A DNA stretch of 64,000 nt from an uncultured Odoribacter sp. (GCA_910578105.1 CAJTPD010000002.1:21269-85268), one strand, 5' to 3'. Positions 44,546 through 54,462 are shown, counted from the first letter of the stretch. The notes: generated by a model not told the origin, from the letters alone. Numbers and translations are program-made.

Positions 44546-47500
44546 ATGAAAAAAAACAAATTTTATGGACGCAGTATACCCCGGAATATTGCATTCATAT
44601 GCATGCTATTAGTAGCCGGTCCACTTTCTGCCAATGCATACTCAGGAAATAAACTGAATCCGTCCGGGCAAACGCAGACGATCCGGACTCTTTGCGGAAT
44701 TGTAAAGGACATTAACGGCTATCCTCTTCCCGGTGTAACCATCCGGATAAAAGACTCCAGCATGGGTGTGGTAACTGATGCACACGGAAAATACAGTATT
44801 CAGATTCCCGCAAACCAAGAATCTGTACTTATTTTCTCGTTTATCGGGATGGAAACACAGCAAGTCACAGTGAATCAGGAAAAAGAGATAAACATCATTT
44901 TAAAAGAGTCTGCTGAAACTCTGGAGACCGTGGTGGTAAACGGTGTTTTCGAACGAAAAGCCAACACTTTTACAGGCTCCGTAAAAACCATCAATAACGA
45001 AGAACTGAAACGAGTAGGCAACTCAAATGTTTTACAATCCTTGAAAAACCTGGACCCTTCGATTTTATTTATAGACAATATGGCTTTAGGATCCGACCCG
45101 AATGCTATACCGGAAATGGTATTAAGAGGTAAATCCTCAATCAACATGGAAGAAACCGACCTGAAAGCAACCTACGGAAACGATCCGAATGCTCCACTTT
45201 TTGTACTGGACGGATTCGAAGTGTCAATACAAAAAGTTATGGACCTGGATATGGACCGGGTAGAGAGCATGACGATTCTGAAAGACGCATCGGCCAAAGC
45301 GATTTACGGTTCAAAAGCTGCCAATGGCGTCATCGTCATCGAATTAAAGAAAAATCCTTCGGGCGACTTGCGGGTAACTTATCACGGTAGTGTGGACATC
45401 GAAGCACCGGACCTCAGTTCTTATGATTTATGCAATGCTGCCGAAAAACTGGAAATCGAAAAAGAATTCGGCATGTATGATGACGAAGATGCCAATTATG
45501 ATAACCAGCGGATGGCACAAAAAATTTACAACCAAAAACTTGCAGCGGTAGTTTCAGGCATCAACACCGACTGGCTTTCCAAACCGGTACGTCTCGGAGT
45601 AGGTACAAAACACGGTGTATCCGTAGAATTGGGGGACCGGGAACTCCGGGCCATCATCGATCTTTCCTACAATAATATCAAGGGAGTGATGAAAGGTTCG
45701 GACCGTACTAATATTTCAGGAGGAGTATCTCTTTCTTACCGCCGCGAAAAATTCTTATTCCGGAACCAGTCAACACTGACTTCCAATGTTGCAAATGACT
45801 CACCTTACGGAACATTCGGCGAATATGCCAAACTCAATCCTTATTACACTCCTTATGACCAATACGGCCAACTTTCCGAAAATATTGTACCTCATTTGGA
45901 ATCCGGAAACAGCGTAATAGTTAATAACTGGTATAAAGACATCGAATTCCAGGCCAACCCTTTGTATAATGCCCGACTCAATACTTTATTGCAAAAGAAA
46001 TACATCGATTTCACCAACAATTTCGAAGTTCAATGGTTTGCTTTTACAGGAATGAAAATCACCGGACGCCTGGGACTTTCGGAAAAAAGAAGCCGGGAAG
46101 ATACTTTCTATCCGGCAAATCATCTGAAATTCAGAAACATGACAGAAAAAGACCAATACCGCAAAGGAAGCTACCGTCTACTAAACGGCGAGGAAAGCTA
46201 CCTGGACGGAAAAATAGACGTACAATACAACAAAGAGTTTCTTCCGGGACACACAATTTATGCCAATGCTGGTTTCAACCTCGGTCAGAAAAAATACATC
46301 ACCAACGAACACAATGCTGAGGGGTTCCCAAGCGACAAAATGAACGATATCATTTTCGCCCGCCAATATGCAGAAGATAGCAAACCGAAAGGCACCGAAT
46401 CAACCACACGGGAAGTGGGTTATTATCTTTCACTCAACTATTCTTTTGACAATCGTCTTAATTTAGACGGCACTTTCCGTCAGAGTGCTTCCAGTCAATA
46501 CGGAGCCGACAGCCGCTGGGGAGAGTTCTGGAGCGTAGGTGCCAGTTGGAACTTACACAACGAAACATGGTTAAAGGACAAAGAAATCAGCCAGTTAAGA
46601 TTAAGAGCCACAGCCGGCTCAACCGGTTCGCAAAGCACTGCTGCCTACAATGCCATCGCTTCCTACGAATACTTTCTGAACAGCCATTACAATAACTTGT
46701 TGGGAGCTCAGTTGAAAAGTATGAAAAACGAAACATTAAAATGGCAGCAAAAAATGGAATATAATTTCGGTCTGGATTTTAACTTCAAAAACCGTTATTC
46801 AATGTCTTTGGAATATTATCTTCAAACCACCAATAACACCGTTAATCCCATCGACCTTCTGCCTTCTACCGGTTTCAGCAGCGTACAGGAGAACATTGGC
46901 AAGGTAGAAAACAAAGGTATCGACTTTTCGCTTTCCGCCATCGCCTGGCAACGCCCTGCCGACCGTTCTTTTTTACGTTTTTCGGTGATGATGTCACACA
47001 ACAAAAACAAATTGAAAGAAATTTCAGAAGCCATGAAATCATACAATCAACAGCAATCGGCACTGGCTGCTTCAGGCAATAAACCGCTCAACAAATATTA
47101 TGACGGAGTATCCATGGATGCCATTTGGGCAGTTCCTTCCCTGGGCATCGACCCGGCTACCGGCCAGGAAATTTACTTAGTTACCGACGAAAAAGGCAAT
47201 CCATACCGGACTTTTACTTACGATGGCAACAAGCAGATTGTATGCGGAGACGCACTCCCAAAAATAAACGGAAACGCAGGAATCAGTTTCGAATATAAGG
47301 GATTCGGCATCAATGCCGTATGCACATACAAATGGGGAGCTAAAATGTATAACAGCACCTTAGTCGGTAAAGTCGAAAACGCAGATTTGAATGGCAATGT
47401 TGACCGCCGGATTTTCACCGGCCGCTGGAGAAAAGCAGGAGATATCTCCCCCTATAAAGCTTTGGGGAAAGTGTACGTAGCCAGCCAAGATGAAATGGCC

Positions 47501-47740
47501 TCTCCGACAACCTACCCCACTACCCGTTTCGTCCAGAAAAACAACGAACTGACGATTTCTTCCGTACAGCTTTCTTATGACTTTTTCCGGCACGGATTTG
47601 TAAAAAAAATCGGAATGGAAAGAATCGTTCTCCGGTGTACGGTCAATGAACTGCATAAATATTCCAGTATCAGGGTGGAAAGAGGTACCGATTATCCTTT
47701 TGCCCGAAAATTCAATTTCGAATTGGCCATCACTTTATAA
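44546..47740 (+). CDS. SusC/RagA-type TonB-linked outer membrane receptor, operon 1
   Basis: A 1064-residue outer-membrane importer. The signal peptide (about 1-32, ending NAYS) is followed by a CarboxypepD_reg-like domain (CGIVKDINGYPLPGVTIRIKD, about 50-120), a TonB-box-like ETVVVNG, a plug domain (RVGNSNVLQSLKNLDPS, then VLRGKSS, SAKAIYGSKAANGVIVIE) and a 22-strand barrel ending FNFELAITL. There is no STN domain, so direct anti-sigma signalling is unlikely. It leads a five-gene operon with SusD, DUF4843, PKD-like and a fifth lipoprotein. The related SusC at 60.6 kb shares order and plug motifs. The substrate is unknown; no glycan-degrading enzyme is nearby. Confidence 0.95.
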   Translation: MKKNKFYGRSIPRNIAFICMLLVAGPLSANAYSGNKLNPSGQTQTIRTLCGIVKDINGYPLPGVTIRIKDSSMGVVTDAHGKYSIQIPANQESVLIFSFIGMETQQVTVNQEKEINIILKESAETLETVVVNGVFERKANTFTGSVKTINNEELKRVGNSNVLQSLKNLDPSILFIDNMALGSDPNAIPEMVLRGKSSINMEETDLKATYGNDPNAPLFVLDGFEVSIQKVMDLDMDRVESMTILKDASAKAIYGSKAANGVIVIELKKNPSGDLRVTYHGSVDIEAPDLSSYDLCNAAEKLEIEKEFGMYDDEDANYDNQRMAQKIYNQKLAAVVSGINTDWLSKPVRLGVGTKHGVSVELGDRELRAIIDLSYNNIKGVMKGSDRTNISGGVSLSYRREKFLFRNQSTLTSNVANDSPYGTFGEYAKLNPYYTPYDQYGQLSENIVPHLESGNSVIVNNWYKDIEFQANPLYNARLNTLLQKKYIDFTNNFEVQWFAFTGMKITGRLGLSEKRSREDTFYPANHLKFRNMTEKDQYRKGSYRLLNGEESYLDGKIDVQYNKEFLPGHTIYANAGFNLGQKKYITNEHNAEGFPSDKMNDIIFARQYAEDSKPKGTESTTREVGYYLSLNYSFDNRLNLDGTFRQSASSQYGADSRWGEFWSVGASWNLHNETWLKDKEISQLRLRATAGSTGSQSTAAYNAIASYEYFLNSHYNNLLGAQLKSMKNETLKWQQKMEYNFGLDFNFKNRYSMSLEYYLQTTNNTVNPIDLLPSTGFSSVQENIGKVENKGIDFSLSAIAWQRPADRSFLRFSVMMSHNKNKLKEISEAMKSYNQQQSALAASGNKPLNKYYDGVSMDAIWAVPSLGIDPATGQEIYLVTDEKGNPYRTFTYDGNKQIVCGDALPKINGNAGISFEYKGFGINAVCTYKWGAKMYNSTLVGKVENADLNGNVDRRIFTGRWRKAGDISPYKALGKVYVASQDEMASPTTYPTTRFVQKNNELTISSVQLSYDFFRHGFVKKIGMERIVLRCTVNELHKYSSIRVERGTDYPFARKFNFELAITL

Positions 47741-47768
47741 TCTATAATAAAAATTCAACATTGCAGAT

Positions 47769-49274
47769 ATGAAAACATATTTATATATCAGTCTGGTTTC
47801 TTTCCTCACTTTTACGCTGGGTTCTTGCTCGGAATGGCTGGACGTACAACCCAAAACAGAAGTAAAACAAGACAGAATGTTCGAATCGGAATCAGGCTTT
47901 AAAGATGCCCTGATTGGTTGTTATATGCTCATGGGAGAAACACCGCTCTATGGTCAGGAACTAACCTGCACCTTTTTGGAAGTACTGGCCCAACAATATG
48001 ATTTTGTCAATACTTTCCACCCTTATCAGCAAGCTAAACTATATTCTTACACCACCTCCGGTATTGAAAGCAAAATCAGCAACATTTGGAGCAAAGCATA
48101 CCGCGTAATTGCCAACCTGAATGCTATATTGGAAAATATTGACCAAAAGAAAGAGGTACTTCACCCCACGAATTATGCCAATATTAAAGCCGAAGCACTC
48201 GGTTTGCGGGCTTACCTGCATTTCGATCTGCTACGGATGTTCGGCTGGGGAGATTTGGTCAATACCCCGGCCAATCTGGACAAATTGTGTATTCCCTATG
48301 TGACCCGGTATCATAAAACGATGACTCCCCAATCCACCGTAAGGGAAGCATTGCAATATATCCATCAAGACCTGGAGGAAGCAGAAAAATTATTGGCTTA
48401 TTACGATGTCTACAATCAGGATGCTCAGGAAGAGGACTATGAACTTCCCGACAATGACGGTTTCTACAAAGAACGCAGGGGACGTTTCAACTACTACGCC
48501 GCCAGAGCAACCCAGGCCCGGGTATACATGTGGGAGGGAAAATACCGGGAAGCACTGGAGCGGGTATCTTTATTTACAGGCAATCCCCAACCCGTCAGTT
48601 GGGTAGACCTCGACCGGAGTGTCATCAATGCCGAATTAACCTATCGGGATTTATCTTTTACAACAGAACATATTTTTAATCTCGATATTCACAATATGTA
48701 CGAACCCTTGAAAATGTATATCGAACAATACAAGGACCAGACAGGAATCACTATATCCGAAAACAACAACTACTTTTTTCATTCGGGAGCCCGGGCCAAA
48801 GCACTATATGAAGTCACTGCGGGAGGAGGAAACGACCAGCGTTTTGCCGCCCTTTACGACCAAGTGGACGAAGCACATTTCCTGTTCCTGAAATTTAAAG
48901 AAGTTCCCAATACTCAATCTAAAGCAAAAAACAAAATGCCATTGATAAAAAAACCGGAAATGTTCCATTATGCGGCAGAATGTTACAACCGGCTGAACGA
49001 AAGAAAAAAAGCCATTGAAATGTTAAATACTGTACGCCAAGCCAGAGGAATCGATATTCAGTACAATTTGCCTGAAACCCTTTCCGAAAGCGAAATCGAC
49101 CAGGAAATTCTGAAAGAATGGCAAAAAGAATACATCGGTGAAGGACAAATGTTTTACTACTATAAACGCCTGGGGCTAATGATTCCCAATGCAACAGCCG
49201 AAGGCGATGCCGTGTTTATCCTCCCTCTGCCGAAAAACGAAATAGAAATGGGAGGCCGCGAAGATTACAAATAA
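47769..49274 (+). CDS. SusD/RagB-type surface lipoprotein, operon 1
   Basis: A 501-residue lipoprotein with the lipobox in TLGSCSEWLDVQPKTEV, the typical SusD start. Helical tetratricopeptide-like SusD sequence follows: GFKDALIGCYMLMG, EALGLRAYLHFDLLRMFG, and the C-terminal ECYNRLNERKKAIEMLNTVRQARG and EWQKEYIGEGQMFYYYKRLG. SusD forms the lid over the SusC barrel and binds the ligand outside the cell. It begins 28 bases after susC. The C-terminal part holds the conserved blocks, and the variable middle would carry ligand specificity. Confidence 0.95.
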   Translation: MKTYLYISLVSFLTFTLGSCSEWLDVQPKTEVKQDRMFESESGFKDALIGCYMLMGETPLYGQELTCTFLEVLAQQYDFVNTFHPYQQAKLYSYTTSGIESKISNIWSKAYRVIANLNAILENIDQKKEVLHPTNYANIKAEALGLRAYLHFDLLRMFGWGDLVNTPANLDKLCIPYVTRYHKTMTPQSTVREALQYIHQDLEEAEKLLAYYDVYNQDAQEEDYELPDNDGFYKERRGRFNYYAARATQARVYMWEGKYREALERVSLFTGNPQPVSWVDLDRSVINAELTYRDLSFTTEHIFNLDIHNMYEPLKMYIEQYKDQTGITISENNNYFFHSGARAKALYEVTAGGGNDQRFAALYDQVDEAHFLFLKFKEVPNTQSKAKNKMPLIKKPEMFHYAAECYNRLNERKKAIEMLNTVRQARGIDIQYNLPETLSESEIDQEILKEWQKEYIGEGQMFYYYKRLGLMIPNATAEGDAVFILPLPKNEIEMGGREDYK

Positions 49275-49308
49275 GATGAACATGAATTCAATTTTAAAAC
49301 AAAATAAC

Positions 49309-50067
49309 ATGAAAAATCATATACTTGCCGGCTGTCTGAGTTTAGCATCCTTCTTATTCTGCTCTTGTGAAAAAGAAGGAGTCACAATGTACGAAGAATC
49401 CCCTACCGTTTACTTCGGTGAAGTAGCCCGTACCTATACATTTGTTGAAAACATGGAGCATATTCAAATCGGATTCGATACAATAAAAATCCCTTTGCAA
49501 ATTTCCGGTTCGGCAGTGGAGCGGGTCCGGGAAGCGGAAATGATTGTCGCTCCGGACGACACTCTTCACACAGCCCCGAACGATATGTTCAGCATTGGTA
49601 AAGGCAGTATAGAAGCCTGTCAATATAAAGGCTATATTCCGGTCCGTGTCAACTATTCCAGTGCCTTAGATGATTCAGTCTACCGCATCCGTTTGCAATT
49701 AACGGCCAACAAAGATTTCCCGGGTGTTGATTTGTTAAACCGGACATTCACTCTTTCTTTAACGAACAAAATTACCGAACCTTCAAACTGGAGCAGAATA
49801 AAAAGCTATTTTGGCCCTTATTCAAATTCATGGTACCGTTTTATTCTGGAAACGACAGGCCTAACCTCAATTCCCTATTGGAGTACCAACGGAAGTATAG
49901 ACAAAAGTAATCCGGATCCCGAAAAATGGACAATGACTTTATATGAAGTAAAAGCGTATGCCGCCATGGTAAAAGTCGCTTTGGACAACTACAACCGGAA
50001 ACATCTGCAAAATCCGTTAACCCATGAAGACGGACCGGAAAAAGGGAAACCGGTAATTATGCCTTAA
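49309..50067 (+). CDS. DUF4843 lipoprotein, operon 1
   Basis: A lipoprotein of about 252 residues with the lipobox FLFCSCEKEG. I prefer the ATG at 49309 (MKNHILAG); one at 49276 adds 11 polar residues. The DUF4843 pattern is visible: YEESPTVYFGE at the start, paired beta strands, then NWSRIKSYFGPYSNSWYRFILETTGL near the end. DUF4843 proteins accompany SusCD pairs in many Bacteroidetes operons; their function is not known, and a surface ligand-binding role is a reasonable guess. The paralogue is at 58245-59036. Confidence 0.85.
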   Translation: MKNHILAGCLSLASFLFCSCEKEGVTMYEESPTVYFGEVARTYTFVENMEHIQIGFDTIKIPLQISGSAVERVREAEMIVAPDDTLHTAPNDMFSIGKGSIEACQYKGYIPVRVNYSSALDDSVYRIRLQLTANKDFPGVDLLNRTFTLSLTNKITEPSNWSRIKSYFGPYSNSWYRFILETTGLTSIPYWSTNGSIDKSNPDPEKWTMTLYEVKAYAAMVKVALDNYNRKHLQNPLTHEDGPEKGKPVIMP

Positions 50068-50096
50068 TATAACCAAACTACTAAAATCGGAATAAA

Positions 50097-51692
50097 ATGA
50101 AAACACAAAAAATCATATTATCTGTTTTGCTTTTGACAGGACTGTTATTTTCCTGTTATGAAGACAAATCTTCACTAAACTATACACTAATCAATCCCAT
50201 CAATATCGAACTGGGGAATGAGAATACGGATTATTCCGTTTTTGCCTATGACACATTGGAAATCAAGCCAATCGTCTATAAAGAAGGAGTAAACGACGGA
50301 GAGCTGGCTTTCCGCTGGACCATCAGTGGCAATTATATACCTCCGATACTGCTCGACACAACAATGACCCTGAAAGCAAGAATTGATTTACAGCCCCAAA
50401 GCGTAGCTTATAACCTGTTGTATGAAGTACTTGACCGGACCACCGGTATTGTACAGGAACAAACATTCAGAGTAAAAGTAGAAACTCCTTTCGGCCCGGG
50501 TTTGATTCTTTCGGAAACCGAAGACGACCAAACGTCAGATATTTCTCTGATCCGGGCTTATAATTTCAGCAAAGGCTTCCAGAAAGACCAGGACACCATA
50601 ATGCGGAACCTTTTCTCATTAGTCAATAAACGAAAAATTGGTGGAGTAGGAACAGCCATTCTTTCAACCACTTACGGAATTTACGGACGCTATCTGACCA
50701 TTGGCACAAAGACCAGCATTGACCGCCTCGACCCTTTCGATTATTCATACGTAGACGGCAATGGCGAGAGTTTTATGATCGATCCGCAGAATTATAATGT
50801 GACCAGTCTGGGATTCTCTTCCAATGCAGGTTGCATAGAAACCATCGTTATCGGAGGTAAATTGTACACTCATTATTATCAAACCCAGGCGATTCATAAA
50901 TTTTCATATTATCTGCTCACCAGCGACATGACGGATTACCGGGTAGGCTTATCCACCCAACCGGAATGGGCATACGGATTGTGTTTCGACGAAATGAACG
51001 GAAGATTCCTGGAAATCAACGGCACGAAATATTTACGGGTCATGAATAGCAGCAAATTGGAACCGGATGCTGCTTTTGACCCGAACAAATTACAAAATTT
51101 CACCTGCCGGGCGATGTTCTCAGGAAAAAACAATATCGGGCATAACATCCTTCAGGAAAAAGATCCCGCAACCGGACAAGCCAAACCAAACGGCAAAATC
51201 TATTGTTACGATACAAAACAAGCCCATTATTATGCAGACCCGGAACTGATTAACGGTATGCCCTCTAAAATCATCGATTTAAACGAATTTCCGGAAATTC
51301 AGGACGCTCTTTTTTTCACAGGCACCAACAATCGCGACTACATTTACTATGCCACTCCCACGAAAGTATATACAATCGACCTGACAATGCGTACAGCAAC
51401 GGCCGATTACGTTGTACCTGCAACAGAATCCACGGACGAAGTGATTACCTCTATGGCTGTCTGGTTAGGAAATGGCATGATGAACTATACCAACAACAAA
51501 GGAGACATGGCAACCACCACCTCCAACAATAATATGCTCGTCGTGACCACTTACAGTCCTTCCCTCAAAGAAGGTTTTGTCAGGACACTTCCGATTTCGA
51601 TATACACCGGACGGATTGAACAAAACAAAGATTATTACGGTTTGTTCCGGGGATTCAGAAAAATCACTGCGACAACTCCGCAAAAACAATAA
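50097..51692 (+). CDS. PKD-like family lipoprotein, operon 1
   Basis: A 531-residue lipoprotein with the lipobox in LLFSCYEDKSSLNY, then an N-terminal Ig/PKD-like domain (FRWTISG) and a C-terminal region of repeated beta motifs that may form a propeller (LILSETEDDQTSDISLI, then YGLCFDEMNGRFLEI, YIYYATPTKVYTIDL). The SC(Y/A)EDKxxxNYTLINxI opening is shared with the second operon's homologue at 56710-58239. It is fourth in the operon. It probably sits on the surface next to SusD and binds substrate, but this is not established. Confidence 0.85.
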   Translation: MKTQKIILSVLLLTGLLFSCYEDKSSLNYTLINPINIELGNENTDYSVFAYDTLEIKPIVYKEGVNDGELAFRWTISGNYIPPILLDTTMTLKARIDLQPQSVAYNLLYEVLDRTTGIVQEQTFRVKVETPFGPGLILSETEDDQTSDISLIRAYNFSKGFQKDQDTIMRNLFSLVNKRKIGGVGTAILSTTYGIYGRYLTIGTKTSIDRLDPFDYSYVDGNGESFMIDPQNYNVTSLGFSSNAGCIETIVIGGKLYTHYYQTQAIHKFSYYLLTSDMTDYRVGLSTQPEWAYGLCFDEMNGRFLEINGTKYLRVMNSSKLEPDAAFDPNKLQNFTCRAMFSGKNNIGHNILQEKDPATGQAKPNGKIYCYDTKQAHYYADPELINGMPSKIIDLNEFPEIQDALFFTGTNNRDYIYYATPTKVYTIDLTMRTATADYVVPATESTDEVITSMAVWLGNGMMNYTNNKGDMATTTSNNNMLVVTTYSPSLKEGFVRTLPISIYTGRIEQNKDYYGLFRGFRKITATTPQKQ

Positions 51693-51724
51693 ACTCAAAA
51701 GAAACCGCTAAAATGACATTCGTT

Positions 51725-52723
51725 ATGAAATACATTCTACCTTTTATCAGTTGTTTTCTGGTGCTGATGAGTTGCACCAAAGAAGGCGAATATTCTGCAC
51801 CCGAAGAAACGGTTTATTCTCCTAAAACATATGCTTTTCGTGCTATCCGGATAACAGGAACGAACACTCACTGGGGTGATTTTACCCTTTATCTGGGATA
51901 TGACAAAGACGAATTGAATTCCATTATCCGTACCAATACACTGGGCGATACGGTGGGCAGTTTCGGTATTGTCCGGAACTCCGGAGCCCGGAGTTTGTTT
52001 CTAAATGATTATGTACCCACTATTGACCAAGATTCTATCCTACGGCTGGACAATCGGCTGAAAGAACAGTATGGATCCGGTAATTACTCTCTTACGGACA
52101 GTATACCCCTAACATCGCAAACGCTACAAGAATTAAGCGTTTACCTGTATACAGACGGCAGGATTAAAAAATCGGTTGTCAAACAGTATGTCCCTAATCC
52201 CAATCGCCATGCAACAGGCAAAGATTTCAAATATGCTTATATCTTGTCTACCACTACATCCAGTACTTACGAATACAATGCCAACAGTAATGTCTGTGTA
52301 AACAGAATCATATACGATGTCCACGACCACATCGACAAAGACCTTTATACCCGTACATTGTATAAAACCGAAACCTTGTATGAAGATGACCGGATTATGT
52401 CGATAAAGTGGTTCAGAGCCAAAGGAGGGGACAATTTTACCGAATATAATCGGTATAATTATACTTACAATGAAAAATATCAGCTTACCGGAATTCAGGG
52501 AGAAATTTTTTCAAGAAAATTCACCTACAATGACAATCAGGTCCTCATGACTACCAATGATACGGACACCGTCACCTATGAACTGGATGCTCACGGGAAT
52601 GTCGTGAAGATAAACGACGGAAACGGAAATTCCTGTCAAATCGAATACGAACCGGGAAACGGAAACTTCAGCCTGTTCACACTACTAACCGACCGAATGC
52701 TGAATCCTTTTTTCATTAAATAA
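51725..52723 (+). CDS. Lipoprotein with YD-repeat-like C-terminus, operon 1
   Basis: A lipoprotein of 332 residues; the start at ATG 51725 gives the compact signal MKYILPFISCFLVLMSC, while 51713 adds four residues. The C-terminal half contains paired motifs (RYNYTYNEKYQLTGI, FTYNDNQVLMTTND, TYELDAHGNVVKI) with the period and YxYDxxGxL look of YD/RHS-type or DUF4595-like repeats. No nuclease or toxin domain follows. This gene has no counterpart in the second SusCD operon. Function unknown; it is the last gene before a terminator. Confidence 0.75.
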   Translation: MKYILPFISCFLVLMSCTKEGEYSAPEETVYSPKTYAFRAIRITGTNTHWGDFTLYLGYDKDELNSIIRTNTLGDTVGSFGIVRNSGARSLFLNDYVPTIDQDSILRLDNRLKEQYGSGNYSLTDSIPLTSQTLQELSVYLYTDGRIKKSVVKQYVPNPNRHATGKDFKYAYILSTTTSSTYEYNANSNVCVNRIIYDVHDHIDKDLYTRTLYKTETLYEDDRIMSIKWFRAKGGDNFTEYNRYNYTYNEKYQLTGIQGEIFSRKFTYNDNQVLMTTNDTDTVTYELDAHGNVVKINDGNGNSCQIEYEPGNGNFSLFTLLTDRMLNPFFIK

Positions 52724-52738
52724 AAACAGAAGGGAAGA

Positions 52739-52768
52739 GGGTTGCTAAAAAATCTTAGCCATCCTTTT
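52739..52768 (+). terminator. Terminator of SusC/SusD operon 1
   Basis: GGGTTGCTAA (52739-52748) pairs with TTAGCCATCC (52755-52764) with one mismatch and one wobble and a six-base loop. TTTT follows. It lies 15 bases after the last stop codon of the operon. Confidence 0.7.
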
Positions 52769-52787
52769 CATTTGTACCTCCGATACA

Positions 52788-52865
52788 TGTAATAGTCAAG
52801 ACTTGTTCTGACGCTTTTTTTGTCCGATAGTAAAACATCTCTCAGAACAAGTCTTGACTATTACA
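52788..52865. repeat. 24-bp perfect inverted repeat with 30-base spacer
   Basis: Positions 52788-52811 and 52842-52865 are exact reverse complements over 24 bp (core AGTCAAGACTTGTTCTGA). The 30-base spacer has a run of seven Ts. It follows a separate terminator and precedes a decayed acetyltransferase gene. Length and perfection suggest transposon ends brought together, a MITE-like element or an invertible switch; no T-run follows either arm, so a terminator is unlikely. Confidence 0.7.
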
Positions 52866-52910
52866 AATTAATAAAATGAGCAATAGTAAAAATATAGTTT
52901 TACAAAGGAC

Positions 52911-53141
52911 ATGATTTTAGAAACAGCCAGATTACAATTGCGGGAAATGATCCTTTCAGATATAAAAACATTATCTTCAATATTAAAAGATGAAAAAGTA
53001 ATGTATGCTTATAATGAGCCATTTAACGATGAAGAAATATAGCTTGGATAAAAAAAACAACTTCAACGATATAAAGAATCAGCACTATCCAAAAAATATT
53101 GGGATAAATATCCTGTCCATTTTATCGAGAAATTAAAATAA
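52911..53141 (+). pseudogene. Decayed GNAT (RimJ/RimL-type) acetyltransferase gene
   Basis: The ATG at 52911 begins MILETARLQLREMILSD and continues to KVMYAYNEPFNDEEI, a standard RimJ/RimL-type GNAT start, then meets a TAG after 43 codons. Further fragments continue: AWIKK appears in another frame, and KQLQRYKES returns in the first after an extra A. The frame closes at the TAA at 53139-53141 without the acetyl-CoA-binding core. This is a gene inactivated by point and frameshift mutations, not a short functional protein. A 24-bp inverted repeat lies 46 bases upstream. Confidence 0.7.
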
Positions 53142-53238
53142 AAAAACGATCGACTCACTTCCCGACAAACTTAATACAACTCTTAAAGATGTCACACCAA
53201 CAATAAACTCCGATGCTCTTCTGCCTATACAGCTTATC

Positions 53239-54330
53239 TTAAATATGGGTAGCAAACCGGCCGTCATTCATGTGATAAGTTTTCATGAGTTCAGCAGTCA
53301 TACAAGAATGAATTGGCAGAACGGTTACGATATCCCCGACATGAAGACAGGCTAAAAACTCATCCGTTGCGCGAATGATTCCGTGCTCCTGAGACAAGGA
53401 CACCAGTTCCGCTCCGGGAACAATATTTCCCCAATAATCAGCATGATTCTCTGCCACCAATCCATACAAAGGCTTATCACCGGGACGATCTATACGCTCT
53501 TTTGAAAAATGGACTCCCCCTCCGTATATAACTGCTTCATTCCGGTTGAGATTAATATCCACAACCGGACATTTCAATGCCATAGCAATATTGGTCCATT
53601 CACAAGAACCAATTTTCAACTGGGTAACATCATAAAAAACAAAATTCCCGGGACGAATTTCATCGGCCACACCAAAGTTGTCCGATAAAGAACAGGAAGG
53701 AGTATCACCCAAAGAAAGTCTTAGTTGAGGATAACGGTTTATATATTTCTCTTTTATATTTTTCAGCATCCGCAAGTTATCCTTATGGATCTGTAAAATC
53801 TCCTCCTTAGAAGAAGCATTGTAAGTATGTCCCGCATGGGTCAGAAAACCTTCAAATTTCATATTCACATCGGGAGCGACAATATCCATGATACGTCCTA
53901 TCTTTTCGTAATTATTAGCATCCACACCATCCCGGTGATACCCTGTATCAACTCCCAAATAAACCCCCACCGGATATTTTAAGCAAGCAGATAATTGACG
54001 GACACCTTCAGAATGAACCAACAACAGGTTCAATTGAATCCGGGCTGCCAATTGGTTGATTTTTTCCTGTTCCAGACAATTAACCGGAAAAGCTACTGTT
54101 ATATCTTCCCAACCCCATTCCGCAAATTGAAGTGCCATATCCAAAGAAGATACCGTTATTTTATCAACCCCACAAGCCCTGAACCATTCTCCGATTTCCC
54201 GGGACTGGTGAGTCTTAAAATGAGGACGGAAATCAACACGGGCAGCCGATGCCTTAGCCGACATTCTTGCAATATTACTTTTACAAATCTCCTCATTAAG
54301 AACCATTATGGGTTGTGTCACCTGAATCAT
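53239..54330 (-). CDS. D-threonine aldolase / alanine-racemase-fold PLP enzyme
   Basis: A 363-residue enzyme of the D-threonine aldolase family, which uses PLP and a metal. FRPHFKTHQSREIGEW carries the PLP-binding lysine (near residue 42), SLDMALQFAEWGWEDI continues the N-terminal barrel, and GEWRDTP-like and C-terminal HSCMTAEL segments supply metal ligands. I start at the ATG at 54330 (MIQVTQPIMV). An in-frame ATG at 54426 adds 32 hydrophobic residues and lies upstream of a promoter-like element at 54359-54366. The family also includes D-serine dehydratase-like enzymes, so the substrate is uncertain. Confidence 0.88.
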   Translation of the reverse strand: MIQVTQPIMVLNEEICKSNIARMSAKASAARVDFRPHFKTHQSREIGEWFRACGVDKITVSSLDMALQFAEWGWEDITVAFPVNCLEQEKINQLAARIQLNLLLVHSEGVRQLSACLKYPVGVYLGVDTGYHRDGVDANNYEKIGRIMDIVAPDVNMKFEGFLTHAGHTYNASSKEEILQIHKDNLRMLKNIKEKYINRYPQLRLSLGDTPSCSLSDNFGVADEIRPGNFVFYDVTQLKIGSCEWTNIAMALKCPVVDINLNRNEAVIYGGGVHFSKERIDRPGDKPLYGLVAENHADYWGNIVPGAELVSLSQEHGIIRATDEFLACLHVGDIVTVLPIHSCMTAELMKTYHMNDGRFATHI

Positions 54331-54358
54331 ATTATTTACAAAAATTGTTTTACTTTTA

Positions 54359-54389
54359 CAAAAATACATAAGACAAAGGAAAAGAAAAA
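54359..54389 (-). promoter_or_regulatory. Candidate promoter of the D-threonine-aldolase-like gene
   Basis: On the minus strand TATTTTTG (54359-54366) is an exact TAnnTTTG. TTTT, one base from TTTG, lies 19 bp upstream (54386-54389). The start site near 54352 gives a 22-base leader to the ATG at 54330 and argues against the upstream ATG. Confidence 0.5.
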
Positions 54390-54462
54390 AAGAAAGGAGT
54401 ACTAAAAATGAACTGGAAAAGTCCATCTTTAATACCCCTTAAATTAACAGGCCTCATCTCTA

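Noticed and set aside
52788..52865. The 24-bp inverted repeat read as a transcription terminator
   Set aside because: No T-tract follows either arm, and a better terminator for the operon is at 52739-52768.
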